Notes under the pieces: model-generated
Told to the model about the DNA's origin: nothing
Seen by the model: the letters and a program-made list of their open reading frames with translations, nothing else
Databases searched by the model: none
Translations under genes and position numbers: made by a program
Source of the DNA: Sphingomonadaceae bacterium 3R27E2-A
GTDB lineage: Bacteria; Pseudomonadota; Alphaproteobacteria; Sphingomonadales; Sphingomonadaceae
Assembly (NCBI GenBank): GCA_005503165.1
Contig: SCNT01000005.1
Span: 86,335-150,334 of the forward strand
DNA length: 64,000 bases
Direction: 5' to 3'
Shown: positions 16,191-24,268 of the stretch, piece after piece
Position numbering within the stretch: the stretch's first letter is position 1
Layout of the letters: each line of letters starts with the position of its first letter

Positions 16191-17999
16191 ATGAAACTCG
16201 ACTTTATCGACCTTGGCAAGCTGTCCGTCAGCAAGGCCAATATGCGCTACGCGAAGAAGGCGCCGGACGTGTCCGACATCCTTCCGACCGTCCGCGCGCG
16301 CGGCGTTCTCGTGCCGCTGATCGTGCGACCGAATTGCGGTCCCGATGCGTTCGAGATCGTCGCGGGCGCGCGGCGCTTCACCGCCGCGCAGATCGTCGCG
16401 GGCGAAACCGGCAGCGCCGACCCCTTGCCGTGCGCCATTCTCGAGAACGGCGACGATGCCGCCGCCATCGAGGCGTCGCTGATCGAGAATATCGCGCGGC
16501 TCGCGCCCGACGAGGTGACACGCTGGGAAACCTTCACCCGGCTGGTCAAGGAAGGCCGCGACGAAGCGGATATTTCCGCGACGTTCGGCATCCCCGAGCT
16601 TGGCGTCAAACGCATCCTCGCGCTCGGCAATCTCTTGCCGCGCATCCGCGACCTCTACCGCAAGGAAGAGATCAACGCGGCGACCGTCCGGCACCTGACC
16701 TTGGCGAGCACGAGCCAGCAAAAGGCATGGCTGGCGCTGTTCAGCGACCCCGACGCCTATTGCCCGACCGGCCATCAGTTGAAGGACTGGCTGTTCGGCG
16801 GCGCGTCGATCAAGGTCGAACATGCCCTGTTCGACGTCGAGAGGCTCAAGCTCGCGATCATCGCCGACCTGTTCGGCGAGGATCGCTTTTTCGCCGACGC
16901 CGACGCCTTCTGGCGCGAGCAGGACGCGGCCATCGAGGATCGCCGCGAAGCCTATCTCGACGAGGGATGGAGCGATGTCGTGATCGTCCCGCGCGGCGAA
17001 TACTTCCATCGCTACGAGTTTGTGAAGGCTCCCAAGCGCAAGGGGGCGCGCGTCTATATCGACGTGCGCGCGAGCGGCGAGGTGGACTTTTACGAGGGCT
17101 ATGTCACGTCGAAGGAGGCCAAGCGGCTCGAACGCGGCGAGCCGATCGACACCGCTCCCAAGGTGCCGCGCCCCGAGGTGACGAGCACGATGCAGACCTA
17201 TATCGACCTGCATCGCCACGCGGCCGTGCGCGCCGCGCTGACCCGTCACCCCAAGGTCGCGCTGCGCTTGATGGTGGCGCACGCCATCGTCGGTTCGCCG
17301 CTTTGGACCATCAAGCCCGAGCCGCAGACCGCGCGCAACGATTTGGTTGCCGAAAGCGTCGAAACCTGCCGCGCGGAAACCGACTTCGATACGAAGCGCC
17401 GCGCCGTATTGGACCTTCTCGGCTTCTCGCCCGAGGAACCGACCGTGGCCGGCGGCAACGGCGACGACTTCGGACTTGTCGGCGTGTTCCTCCGCTTGCT
17501 CGACGTGCCCGACCGCGCCGTCATGGACGTGGTGGTGATCGTCATGGGCGAAACGCTCGCCAGCGGCAGCGCCGCCGTCGAGGCGGTGGGCGGCGAGATC
17601 GGCGTCGATATGGCCCGCTACTGGCAGGCCGACGACGCCTTTTTCGAGTGTGTCCGCGACAAGGAGGTGCTGACCCGCATCGTCGCCGAGGTGGCGGGCG
17701 AACCTGTCGCCGCCGCCAATGCGAAGGAACCGGGCAAGGTCTTGAAGCGCATCGTCCGCGACCATCTGGACGGCACGAACGGACGGCCCAAGGTCGAGGG
17801 TTGGGTGCCGAAATGGATGGCGTTCCCGCCCGCTGCCTATACGGCGCGCGGCGGCGTCGGCACCGTCGCGGCTCATGCCAAGGTGCTCGCGGCGCGCCCC
17901 GACCGCGAGCCGGAACCGACCGGCCCCGGCGCGGTGATTGCGCTTCCGGCCCCTGCCAAGGCCGAGCCGCAGGAACAGCCCGAGCGCGAAGCCGCATGA
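16191..17999 (+). CDS. ParB/RepB/Spo0J family partition-like protein
   Basis: 602 residues. The N-terminal ParB nuclease-like domain (about 1-110; KANMRYAKKAPDV, IVRPNCGPDAFEIVAGARRF, ASLIENIARLAPDE) is followed by the helix-turn-helix region (about 130-170; ISATFGIPELGVKRIL). The long C-terminal half (about 230-602) is not a recognised ParB dimer domain and ends in a Pro/Ala-rich tail. No parA is present, so it is probably an ICE-specific regulator or stabiliser rather than half of a ParAB pair. ATG 16191 has AAGGAG eight bases upstream. Confidence 0.9.
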   Translation: MKLDFIDLGKLSVSKANMRYAKKAPDVSDILPTVRARGVLVPLIVRPNCGPDAFEIVAGARRFTAAQIVAGETGSADPLPCAILENGDDAAAIEASLIENIARLAPDEVTRWETFTRLVKEGRDEADISATFGIPELGVKRILALGNLLPRIRDLYRKEEINAATVRHLTLASTSQQKAWLALFSDPDAYCPTGHQLKDWLFGGASIKVEHALFDVERLKLAIIADLFGEDRFFADADAFWREQDAAIEDRREAYLDEGWSDVVIVPRGEYFHRYEFVKAPKRKGARVYIDVRASGEVDFYEGYVTSKEAKRLERGEPIDTAPKVPRPEVTSTMQTYIDLHRHAAVRAALTRHPKVALRLMVAHAIVGSPLWTIKPEPQTARNDLVAESVETCRAETDFDTKRRAVLDLLGFSPEEPTVAGGNGDDFGLVGVFLRLLDVPDRAVMDVVVIVMGETLASGSAAVEAVGGEIGVDMARYWQADDAFFECVRDKEVLTRIVAEVAGEPVAAANAKEPGKVLKRIVRDHLDGTNGRPKVEGWVPKWMAFPPAAYTARGGVGTVAAHAKVLAARPDREPEPTGPGAVIALPAPAKAEPQEQPEREAA

Positions 18000-18109
18000 A
18001 ACTGGACGGGCGGCGGCGCACCCGCCGCCCGTTCCGCCCCCCATAAAATCGCCGCGCCGCTCGGCCGCAAGCGGCCCTCGCAGCGCGGATTTCAGACAGG
18101 AGACTTGTC

Positions 18110-18577
18110 ATGGCCGACCGTGTTTCGGCATCCATCACCATCGGCGGGACGCTCCCCGCCAGCCAGCTTCCCGCCTTCGCCGAGGCCATCGCGAACGAAG
18201 GGCTGTCCACCGAATGGGACGGCGAACCCTTCGCGCTCGGCGATCTGCCCGAGGGCGAGCCCTTGGCGCTCATGGCGCACGAGGTCGCCTGGGGGCGGTT
18301 CGAGGGACTCGAAGCCTTCTGCATCGCGCATGGGCTTTTCTTCGCGCGCTGGTCGGGCGCCTATGCCTGCCAGTGGGGTGCGGAACGCACCGTGTTCACC
18401 GGCAGCGGCGAACCGCAAAGCTACGCTGCCGACGAGGACGACTATATCCTCATGGGGCGCTGCACCGCCGAGCGATTGGGCAGCTATGCGGCGATCATCG
18501 CGCATTTCGATGCGGCCGACTTCGCGGTGCCCCCGCTTGTCATCACGCCCGAACGGGAGGAGGCGAGCAATGGCTGA
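18110..18577 (+). CDS. Conserved-type ICE hypothetical protein (155 aa)
   Basis: Acidic 155-residue protein, no recognised domain. Cys, Trp and aromatic residues cluster around FEGLEAFCIAHGLFFARW and GAYACQWG, suggesting a compact cytosolic fold. ATG 18110 has AGGAGACTTGTC upstream. It overlaps the next gene by 8 bases and lies in the block between the ParB-like and DUF736 genes, which in related elements is filled with small unknown proteins. Confidence 0.75.
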   Translation: MADRVSASITIGGTLPASQLPAFAEAIANEGLSTEWDGEPFALGDLPEGEPLALMAHEVAWGRFEGLEAFCIAHGLFFARWSGAYACQWGAERTVFTGSGEPQSYAADEDDYILMGRCTAERLGSYAAIIAHFDAADFAVPPLVITPEREEASNG

Positions 18578-19073
18578 CATCTGGATTCAGGGCAGCTTCG
18601 CCTTTCGCTGCACCGCCGCCGAGTGCGCGCTGATCGAGGAAGTCGCAAACGCTGGCTACGCGCTGGCGAATGACGACGCGCCCGATCCGCCGAGCGCGGC
18701 GCTGCTCGCAGCCTTTCCGCCGGACGATGCGAACGTGCCGTGGAGCGGGTTTCGCGAGGCGTTCAACGATCCCGAATTTCCCACCATCGGAGCCGATTTC
18801 ATCGCGGAAACCTGCCCCGACGACCCAGCCGTGCGGATCGTGTGTTTCGCCAGCATGGACGATTTCGACGCCTATGCTATCGCCGTGGTCGTCCAGCGAT
18901 GTTGCGCCGAAACGTTGTCCAAGGGGCCGATAGGCTTTGATTGGGCGATGACCTGTTCCAAGCCCCGCATCGGTGAATTCGGCAGCGGCTGGTGCGCGAT
19001 TTTCGCAGACCGCATCGAGATCGAGGCGACCAACGAGCCGCTGGCGCGCGCGCTCGCGGGCGACGGCAACTAG
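18570..19073 (+). CDS. ICE hypothetical protein (167 aa)
   Basis: Acidic 167-residue protein without a recognised domain. It starts at ATG 18570 behind GGGAGGAGG, inside the end of the previous gene, so the two are coupled. Six Cys residues are spread through the chain (for example FRCTAAECALIEE, VVQRCCAETL, MTCSKPRIG) but not as a zinc motif. GWCAIFADRIEIEATN near the end suggests a beta-rich terminus. No function can be given. Confidence 0.75.
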   Translation: MADIWIQGSFAFRCTAAECALIEEVANAGYALANDDAPDPPSAALLAAFPPDDANVPWSGFREAFNDPEFPTIGADFIAETCPDDPAVRIVCFASMDDFDAYAIAVVVQRCCAETLSKGPIGFDWAMTCSKPRIGEFGSGWCAIFADRIEIEATNEPLARALAGDGN

Positions 19074-19126
19074 CCCAAATCGCGCCGCACCGCGCGCTCG
19101 CGTGCCGAAAACCCCCGCCGCCTGAC

Positions 19127-19354
19127 CTACCGGGCGGTGCGGCGGATCACCGTCCGGGTGCTTCCGCATAGCGTGCATTCGTCCTTCTGCCGCTCGAATC
19201 CGCGCGTGCCGCCGAGCGCGCGGGTGACGACATTGGCCTGTGCGGTAACCCACAGGTTGAGCCGGTCAGTCACGCAGGCATCGCACACCGCCGCGCCGTC
19301 CAGCCGCACGATCAGCCGTTCGATCTGCCCCGCAATCGTCGTTCCTTCGTTCAT
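19127..19354 (-). CDS. Small protein with two CxxC pairs (zinc-ribbon-like)
   Basis: 75 residues on the strand opposite to its neighbours, starting at ATG 19354 (MNEGTTIAGQ); an in-frame ATG at 19396 would add 14 residues. CDAC and CTLC, about 38 residues apart, could bind one zinc ion, and the tail is basic (RTVIRRTAR). Probably a small nucleic-acid-binding or regulatory protein. Real-gene status rests on the paired CxxC and its place in a gene gap. Confidence 0.6.
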   Translation of the reverse strand: MNEGTTIAGQIERLIVRLDGAAVCDACVTDRLNLWVTAQANVVTRALGGTRGFERQKDECTLCGSTRTVIRRTAR

Positions 19355-19396
19355 CGCCGTGAGGCTATAGCCGCCGCTTCGTGGCCGCGAAAGCAA

Positions 19397-19715
19397 TCAT
19401 GGCTTCCCGGAAGGACGCCGGACTGGGCTTCCTGTCCGCGCGCGCATCTCGTCCTTTCGTGTCTCACCACCCCGTCGCCGGCTCCTTGGGCGCATGACCT
19501 GGGACGGCCGCGCGCCCCGCGAAACCATCGCGCGGAACTGATTTCCCCGCGCCGCTTTGGCGGCGCTCCTCGCGGCCGCTTCGCTCCAAATCAGCCCCGC
19601 GCTTCCGGTCCTCCGCTTCGCTTCGGCCTGCGGTTCGCAGCGCGCTCAAGGGCCGTCCCTTCGGTCCGCCCATCGCCCGGCATCGGGTCGGGCGACTGTG
19701 TGAAGGAGACGAGAA
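19397..19715. other. GC-rich non-coding leader of the DUF736 gene
   Basis: About 320 bases with no supported gene. It is rich in CGCTTCGCTCC-like strings, seen near 19578, 19610 and again near 20237 upstream of the next small gene. It ends in a GAAGGAGA ribosome site for the DUF736 gene. Confidence 0.45.
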
Positions 19716-20036
19716 ATGCCCGCAATCGGTCATGTCCAGCGCCAGAACGACGGTTCGTTCCGGGGCGCCTTGAAGACGCTTTCGGTCAATGCCGAGATCG
19801 CCATCATCCCCAATCGCGGTAAGACCGGGGACCAGCCCGACTACCGCGTGCTGTCGAACGGCGTCGAACTGGGCGGCGGCTGGATCCGCACCGGCGAGGT
19901 GAGCCAGCGCGAATATGTCCGCCTCGCCATGTCAGCCCCCGAACTTGGCGGCCGCACCCTCTACGCCAATCTCGGCCGCGCCGCCGGGCAGGACGACGAC
20001 GACGCGTTCGCTGTCATCTGGAACCCCGGCGACTGA
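19716..20036 (+). CDS. DUF736 domain-containing protein
   Basis: 106-residue protein clearly of the DUF736 family: MPAIGHVQRQNDGSFRGALKT, RGKTGDQPDYRVLSNGVELG and GGRTLYANLGRAAGQDDDDAFAVIWNP. The family occurs in alphaproteobacterial plasmids and ICEs close to relaxase genes and has no known activity. Start ATG 19716 with GAAGGAGACGAGAA upstream. Confidence 0.92.
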   Translation: MPAIGHVQRQNDGSFRGALKTLSVNAEIAIIPNRGKTGDQPDYRVLSNGVELGGGWIRTGEVSQREYVRLAMSAPELGGRTLYANLGRAAGQDDDDAFAVIWNPGD

Positions 20037-20368
20037 GCCGGATCGCTCCCGCGCCGGTCACCCGGCGCGGGGCTTTCCTCATGCCTTGAGGGCTCGGCGT
20101 GGGCCTTTTCCTGCACCGGAACGCGCTTGCGGGCCTGCAGAGAGGAAGAAATCCGCTCAGCAAGCACCGAGTATCCGGCGGCGAACGGACCGCCTCAACC
20201 ATCGACGGTTCCCCCAATTTTCACGCCACCTGCGTTCCGCTTCGCTCCACTCCGGCGACGAGAAAATCGGCTCCCCCGTCGCCCGCTTCGCGGCCGCTGC
20301 GCGGTGGTTGACCCGACCCGCTCCCCGCCGGGCGATGGCTCATCTTTCGCTTGTATCAGGAGGATGAG
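20037..20368. other. 332-bp GC-rich non-coding region
   Basis: Nothing recognisable apart from GC-rich strings shared in style with 19397-19715 and the AGGAGGA ribosome site at its end for the small gene at 20369. Confidence 0.45.
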
Positions 20369-20530
20369 ATGTCGGTTGAACAACAGATCGAGGAGCTTCG
20401 CGCGGAGCTTTCATGGTGCGATGACGCGGCAGAACGGCGGCAGATCGAAGCCGAATTAAGGGCCGCTGAGAAGAGGCTGAAGCGGTGCAATCGGGCGCTG
20501 CGTCAGGCCGAACAGGCAGGCTGGCAATAA
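20369..20530 (+). CDS. Small coiled-coil protein (53 aa)
   Basis: A 53-residue open frame from ATG 20369 to TAA 20530 behind a strong AGGAGGA ribosome site (spacing 4). The product is highly charged and helical: EEQIEELRAEL-like heptads at the start, then ERRQIEAELRAAEKRLKR and a C-terminal RQAEQAGWQ, with Cys17 and Cys39. This is a single amphipathic helix or short coiled coil. It lies between the DUF736 and relaxase genes. Function unknown. Confidence 0.7.
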   Translation: MSVEQQIEELRAELSWCDDAAERRQIEAELRAAEKRLKRCNRALRQAEQAGWQ

Positions 20531-20876
20531 GGCGATGCGCTGTTGAAGGGGCAGGTTCGCGGGAGTGGTGCCGCATGGCGCCGCTCCCCTTTTCTAATCG
20601 GGAAGGCGGGAAGGCAAAGCGGGCGTCTGGGGCGGCAGGTGGCAGTCGGGCTTGACGGCAAGATAGAGGCAAAATCTCGCGATTTTGTAAGTGTTTGTCT
20701 GCACATCGTTTTTTGAAGGCTTTTGCGAGACTCGCCCTTTGAGTGCGAGACAGGGTTGCCAGGAATGGCGGTTTTCTGGGCTTTTCCGATCCCAATCGCG
20801 AGACTCCTTGCGCTCTGGCGAGGACGCGCCATTCTTATCGGCGGGGAGCGTCATTCCGGTATGGAAGGACGCCGCT
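20531..20876. promoter_or_regulatory. Region upstream of the relaxase: candidate promoter and oriT
   Basis: 346 bp of lower GC than its surroundings. It has inverted repeats AAAATC-TCGC-GATTTT (20671-20686) and GCGAG-A-CTCGC (20725-20735), and three copies of GCGAGAC (20725, 20745, 20798). Position before the relaxase gene and the repeats suit an origin of transfer, but no RP4-type nick consensus is seen. An upstream in-frame extension of the relaxase covers part of it. Confidence 0.4.
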
Positions 20877-22841
20877 ATGCGCGATGATGAGTTCGAACCG
20901 CACCTGGGCCGGATGCGCTGCCGGGGCAAGGAGCAGCGCTACCTGAGCCGCGTCGTGAAAGCGGCAAAGCGCGCAGGGCTAAAAACCGGCAGGCGTGGCC
21001 GCTTCGACGGCAGCCGGATCGGACGTGGCGCGAGCGTTGCACGGGTGCTCAGATCGCGCGACCGATTGGGCGCGTTCCGGTCGCGCCGCGTGATCGTCAA
21101 GATACGGCCTGTTGGACTTGGCGGGAAAGGTATGGGCGGCGCGAAGGCGCACTTGCGTTATATCCAGCGCGATGGCGTGACCCGCGAGGGCGAGCCCGGC
21201 GCGCTCTATTCGGCCGACGAGGATGTCGCCGACGGCAAGGTGTTCCTCGAACGCTGCGACGGCGACCGCCGCCAGTTTCGATTCATCGTGTCGGCCGAGG
21301 ACGCCGACCAATATCCGGACTTGAAGCCCTTTGTGCGCAGGCTGATGACGCAGATGGAGCAGGATCTCGGCACGAGGCTGGATTGGGTGGCAGTCGACCA
21401 TTTCAATACCGGCCATCCGCACACGCATATCGTTGTGCGCGGCGTGAATGACCGGGGCGAAAATCTGCTGATCGCGCGCGAATATATTTCGCACGGGGCC
21501 AGGCAACGCGCGATCGAGATCGCCAACCTCGACCTCGGGCCGCGCACCGACCTTGAAATCGAGGAGCGGCTTCGCAGCGATACTGGCGTGGAGCGGCTGA
21601 CCGCGATCGACCGACGGCTGATCCGCGACATGGATAGTATGCGCCTGGTCAGCGCGAGCGACAGCGACCCGTTTCACCAATCGGTTCGCGTCGGCCGCTT
21701 GCAGAAACTTGGGCGCATGGGACTCGCCTCGCATATCGGCAGCGACACCTGGCGGCTCGAGCCCGACCTCGCGAACACACTGCGCCGGATCGGGGAGCGT
21801 GGCGATATCATCCGTACCATGCAGCGCGAGCTGACCGCGCGGAAGCTCGACTGTGCCGCGGCCGATCGCGTCATCTATGATCCGACGGCGCAGGAAGCCG
21901 CGCCGATTATCGGCCGCGTTATCATGCGGGGATTGGCGGACGAGCATGAAGACCGCCATTATCTGCTAATCGACGGCATCGACGGGCGCACGCACTATGC
22001 CGAGATCGGCGAGGGCGAGATGGTCGATCCGACCCCCGAAAACGCCATCGTCCGGATCGTGCCGCGTGAGGGCGGCGTTCGCCCGGTCGATCGCACGATT
22101 GTCGAAGTCGCCGCCGCGAACGACGGACGCTACACGATCGACGCGCATTTGCAGCAGGACCCGAGCGCCAGTGAAGGCTTCGCCGAAACCCATGTCCGCC
22201 GGCTGGAGGCGATGCGGAAGATCGCCCGCAATGTCGAACGCGATCCCGATGGAAGCTGGATCGTCACGCCCGATCATCTTGACAAGGTGGTTCGGTTCGA
22301 GGCGCGCCAACTCCACGACCGGCCCGTCGCCATCGAGGCGCTGTCGACCGTCCCGCTCGACAATCTGCCAGCGGCCGAGGCCGCGACCTGGCTCGATCGT
22401 GAGCTGGTTGCCGCCAGCCCAGCGCCGGTGCGCGATGCCGGGTTCGGCCGCGAGGTTCGTTCAGCGCAGGCGATGCGACGGCAATGGCTGATCACCGAAC
22501 AGCTTGCAGACGAACAGGATGGGCAGACGGTCTATCGGCGAGGGATGCTCGCCGCGCTCCAGCGGCGAGAATTGCTGCGTGTCGCCCGCCAGCTCTCCGA
22601 CAAGTTAGGCGTTCCGTTCGCCGAGGCCAGAGAGGGGGAGGCTGTTCAAGGCAGGCTCGTGCGCGCAGTCGAGATGACGAGTGGTCGCCATGCGCTCATC
22701 GAACGGTCGCGCGATTTCACGCTGGTGCCGTGGCGCTCTGTTCTCGATCGCCATGTCGGCAAATCGGTCTCGGGCATCATGCGCGACGGCGGGATCAACT
22801 GGACACTCGGGCGGCAGCGCAGCGGGCCGAGCGTCTCCTGA
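20877..22841 (+). CDS. DUF3363-type relaxase (VirD2-like mobilisation nuclease)
   Basis: Relaxase of 654 residues that nicks oriT and leads the transferred strand. The metal-binding HUH-type cluster is H180-P-H182-T-H184 (GHPHTHIVVRG), preceded by His175; the likely catalytic Tyr is in HLRYIQRDG near residue 97. The long region after about 230 matches the DUF3363 part. The frame is open to 20691, but ATG 20877 (MRDDEFEPHLG) has AAGGAC six bases upstream and starts the conserved sequence. In related elements traG follows closely; here 5.6 kb of cargo separates them. Confidence 0.92.
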   Translation: MRDDEFEPHLGRMRCRGKEQRYLSRVVKAAKRAGLKTGRRGRFDGSRIGRGASVARVLRSRDRLGAFRSRRVIVKIRPVGLGGKGMGGAKAHLRYIQRDGVTREGEPGALYSADEDVADGKVFLERCDGDRRQFRFIVSAEDADQYPDLKPFVRRLMTQMEQDLGTRLDWVAVDHFNTGHPHTHIVVRGVNDRGENLLIAREYISHGARQRAIEIANLDLGPRTDLEIEERLRSDTGVERLTAIDRRLIRDMDSMRLVSASDSDPFHQSVRVGRLQKLGRMGLASHIGSDTWRLEPDLANTLRRIGERGDIIRTMQRELTARKLDCAAADRVIYDPTAQEAAPIIGRVIMRGLADEHEDRHYLLIDGIDGRTHYAEIGEGEMVDPTPENAIVRIVPREGGVRPVDRTIVEVAAANDGRYTIDAHLQQDPSASEGFAETHVRRLEAMRKIARNVERDPDGSWIVTPDHLDKVVRFEARQLHDRPVAIEALSTVPLDNLPAAEAATWLDRELVAASPAPVRDAGFGREVRSAQAMRRQWLITEQLADEQDGQTVYRRGMLAALQRRELLRVARQLSDKLGVPFAEAREGEAVQGRLVRAVEMTSGRHALIERSRDFTLVPWRSVLDRHVGKSVSGIMRDGGINWTLGRQRSGPSVS

Positions 22842-22864
22842 TCCGGAGGATTCGGGCTTCCTAT

Positions 22865-22899
22865 TTTCATGAAATTATGTTTTCATGGATTCATGAAAA
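22865..22899. promoter_or_regulatory. Operator-like repeats over the start of the RHH-like gene
   Basis: TTTCATGAAA (22865-22874) is a perfect 10-bp palindrome. TTTTCATG (22880-22887) and CATGAAAA (22892-22899) form an 8-bp inverted repeat with a 4-base spacer. Both overlap the two possible start codons (22869, 22893) in an AT-rich stretch. Small ribbon-helix-helix proteins typically repress their own gene at such repeats. Confidence 0.55.
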
Positions 22900-23093
22900 A
22901 TATCGCAGCGCAAACCGATGTCGGCGACGAGCATCTTCAGGTGCAGATTCCTGCCGTTACGAAACGCGATCTCGGTCAACGGTCGCTCGATTCCCGCGAG
23001 CCGATCCGGATGATCGTACTGCGGGCACTTGAAGCCTATGGCGTGAGCGTCCCCGCAGACGCGATATCGGATCGCCGGAAGGGCAGGCGATGA
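22893..23093 (+). CDS. Small ribbon-helix-helix-like protein, first gene of the plus-strand cargo operon
   Basis: About 66 residues (74 if ATG 22869 is used). The core LQVQIPAVTKRDLGQRSLDS followed by EPIRMIVLRALEAYGV has the strand-helix-helix pattern of ribbon-helix-helix DNA-binding proteins, and the tail is basic (SDRRKGRR). Likely the autoregulator of the operon, given the palindromes over its start. Its TGA overlaps the ATG of the MazG-like gene. No ribosome site is well placed for either start. Confidence 0.65.
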   Translation: MKNIAAQTDVGDEHLQVQIPAVTKRDLGQRSLDSREPIRMIVLRALEAYGVSVPADAISDRRKGRR

Positions 23094-24268
23094 GCGAGGA
23101 TTTCGAAGCTCTCACTGTTGCGGATTATGCGAAGCAGGCCGCGCGGACTGATCAACGCAGCGGTGGCCGCGCACTGGGCTTCTCGATGCTTGGCCTTTTC
23201 GGCGAAGTCGGCAGCTTGCTCAGTGAGGCCAAGAAAAAGCAGCGCGACGATGCCTCCTACCTGGGTTACGCTCACGCCGTCGCGGAAGAGCTTGGTGACG
23301 TCCTTTGGTATCTGGCGGCGATCGCACGGCGCAGCCGCATGGCGCTCAGCGACATCGCTGCCGCCGCGGCGACAAACGGCGGACAATGGCAGACGGGCGG
23401 CAACGAAACGCTCAGTTTCCATGCGCTGCAGCCGCAGCACATTCCGCTTGCCAAGGCACCGATGCCGCAGTTCGAGCATAGCCTGCTCGCGCTGGCAGGC
23501 GACGTTGGGCTGCTCATCAACGATTTCCAGGCGGGCGGTCTTGCGAAGGACCGCGAAGCACTCGCGGGCCGGCTGGTCGCGGTCATGCGCCGGTTGATCC
23601 AGGCGGCAAACGAATCCGGTGTTACCATCGAGGCTGCCGCCGTGAAGAATCTTCACAAGATCTTCGATCGCTGGCCGCGCGAGCGCATCTATCCGGCGCC
23701 GACCGATGCGGCGCTCGACCCAGAAGAGCAATTGCCGCGGCGGATGGCGATCGACGTCTATGAACGCACCGTTCGCGGGCAGACATTCGTGTATCAACGC
23801 TCAAGCGGTGTGTATGTCGGCGACCGGCTCACCGACAACGCGCTCGAACCCGACGACTATCGCTTCCACGATGTCTTTCACTACGCTTATGTCGCGGTGC
23901 TTGGCTGGTCGCCAGTGCTGCGTGCGCTGCTCCGTCTCAAGCGCAAGAGCGATCCGAAACTCGACGACGCCGAAGACGGTGCTCGGGCGATTCTCATCGA
24001 AGAGGGCATAACTTCCTGGATTTTCGGACAAGCGCAGCAACTCCGGTACTTTGAAAACGTGAAGCGCGGTGGCCTTCCGCTGGACATGCTGAAGCATGTC
24101 CGCCAGTTCGTCGCCGGCTACGAATCAGAACGCTGTCCGCTGTGGCTTTGGGAGGAAGCGATCCTCCAGGGCTATACGGCTTTCCGCTTCCTTCAGGAGC
24201 ATCGGCGCGGCCGCGTCCTGATCGACTTCGCCAATCGCCGCCTGCGTATCAAGGAATTGCCGTCATGA
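23090..24268 (+). CDS. MazG-like nucleoside triphosphate pyrophosphohydrolase with C-terminal extension
   Basis: 392 residues. An all-alpha NTP pyrophosphatase domain occupies about 8-100: Glu39 in GEVGSLLSE and E67-x-x-D70 in EELGDVLWYL. The second acid of the first ExxE pair is Ser42, so the metal site is non-standard. A second, degenerate copy seems to follow (about 130-205; GDVGLLINDFQ, NLHKIFDRWPRE). The C-terminal domain (about 215-392; DDYRFHDVFHYAYVAVLGW, EEGITSWIFGQ) recurs in MazG-like proteins of bacterial conflict loci. Expected to hydrolyse (d)NTPs to monophosphates. Stop overlaps the start of the UDG-like gene (ATGA). Confidence 0.8.
   Translation: MSEDFEALTVADYAKQAARTDQRSGGRALGFSMLGLFGEVGSLLSEAKKKQRDDASYLGYAHAVAEELGDVLWYLAAIARRSRMALSDIAAAAATNGGQWQTGGNETLSFHALQPQHIPLAKAPMPQFEHSLLALAGDVGLLINDFQAGGLAKDREALAGRLVAVMRRLIQAANESGVTIEAAAVKNLHKIFDRWPRERIYPAPTDAALDPEEQLPRRMAIDVYERTVRGQTFVYQRSSGVYVGDRLTDNALEPDDYRFHDVFHYAYVAVLGWSPVLRALLRLKRKSDPKLDDAEDGARAILIEEGITSWIFGQAQQLRYFENVKRGGLPLDMLKHVRQFVAGYESERCPLWLWEEAILQGYTAFRFLQEHRRGRVLIDFANRRLRIKELPS

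Noticed and set aside
16029..18044. Very long open frame antisense to the ParB-like gene
   Set aside because: No ribosome site and no recognisable protein; it mirrors the codon bias of the plus-strand gene, a common effect in high-GC DNA.
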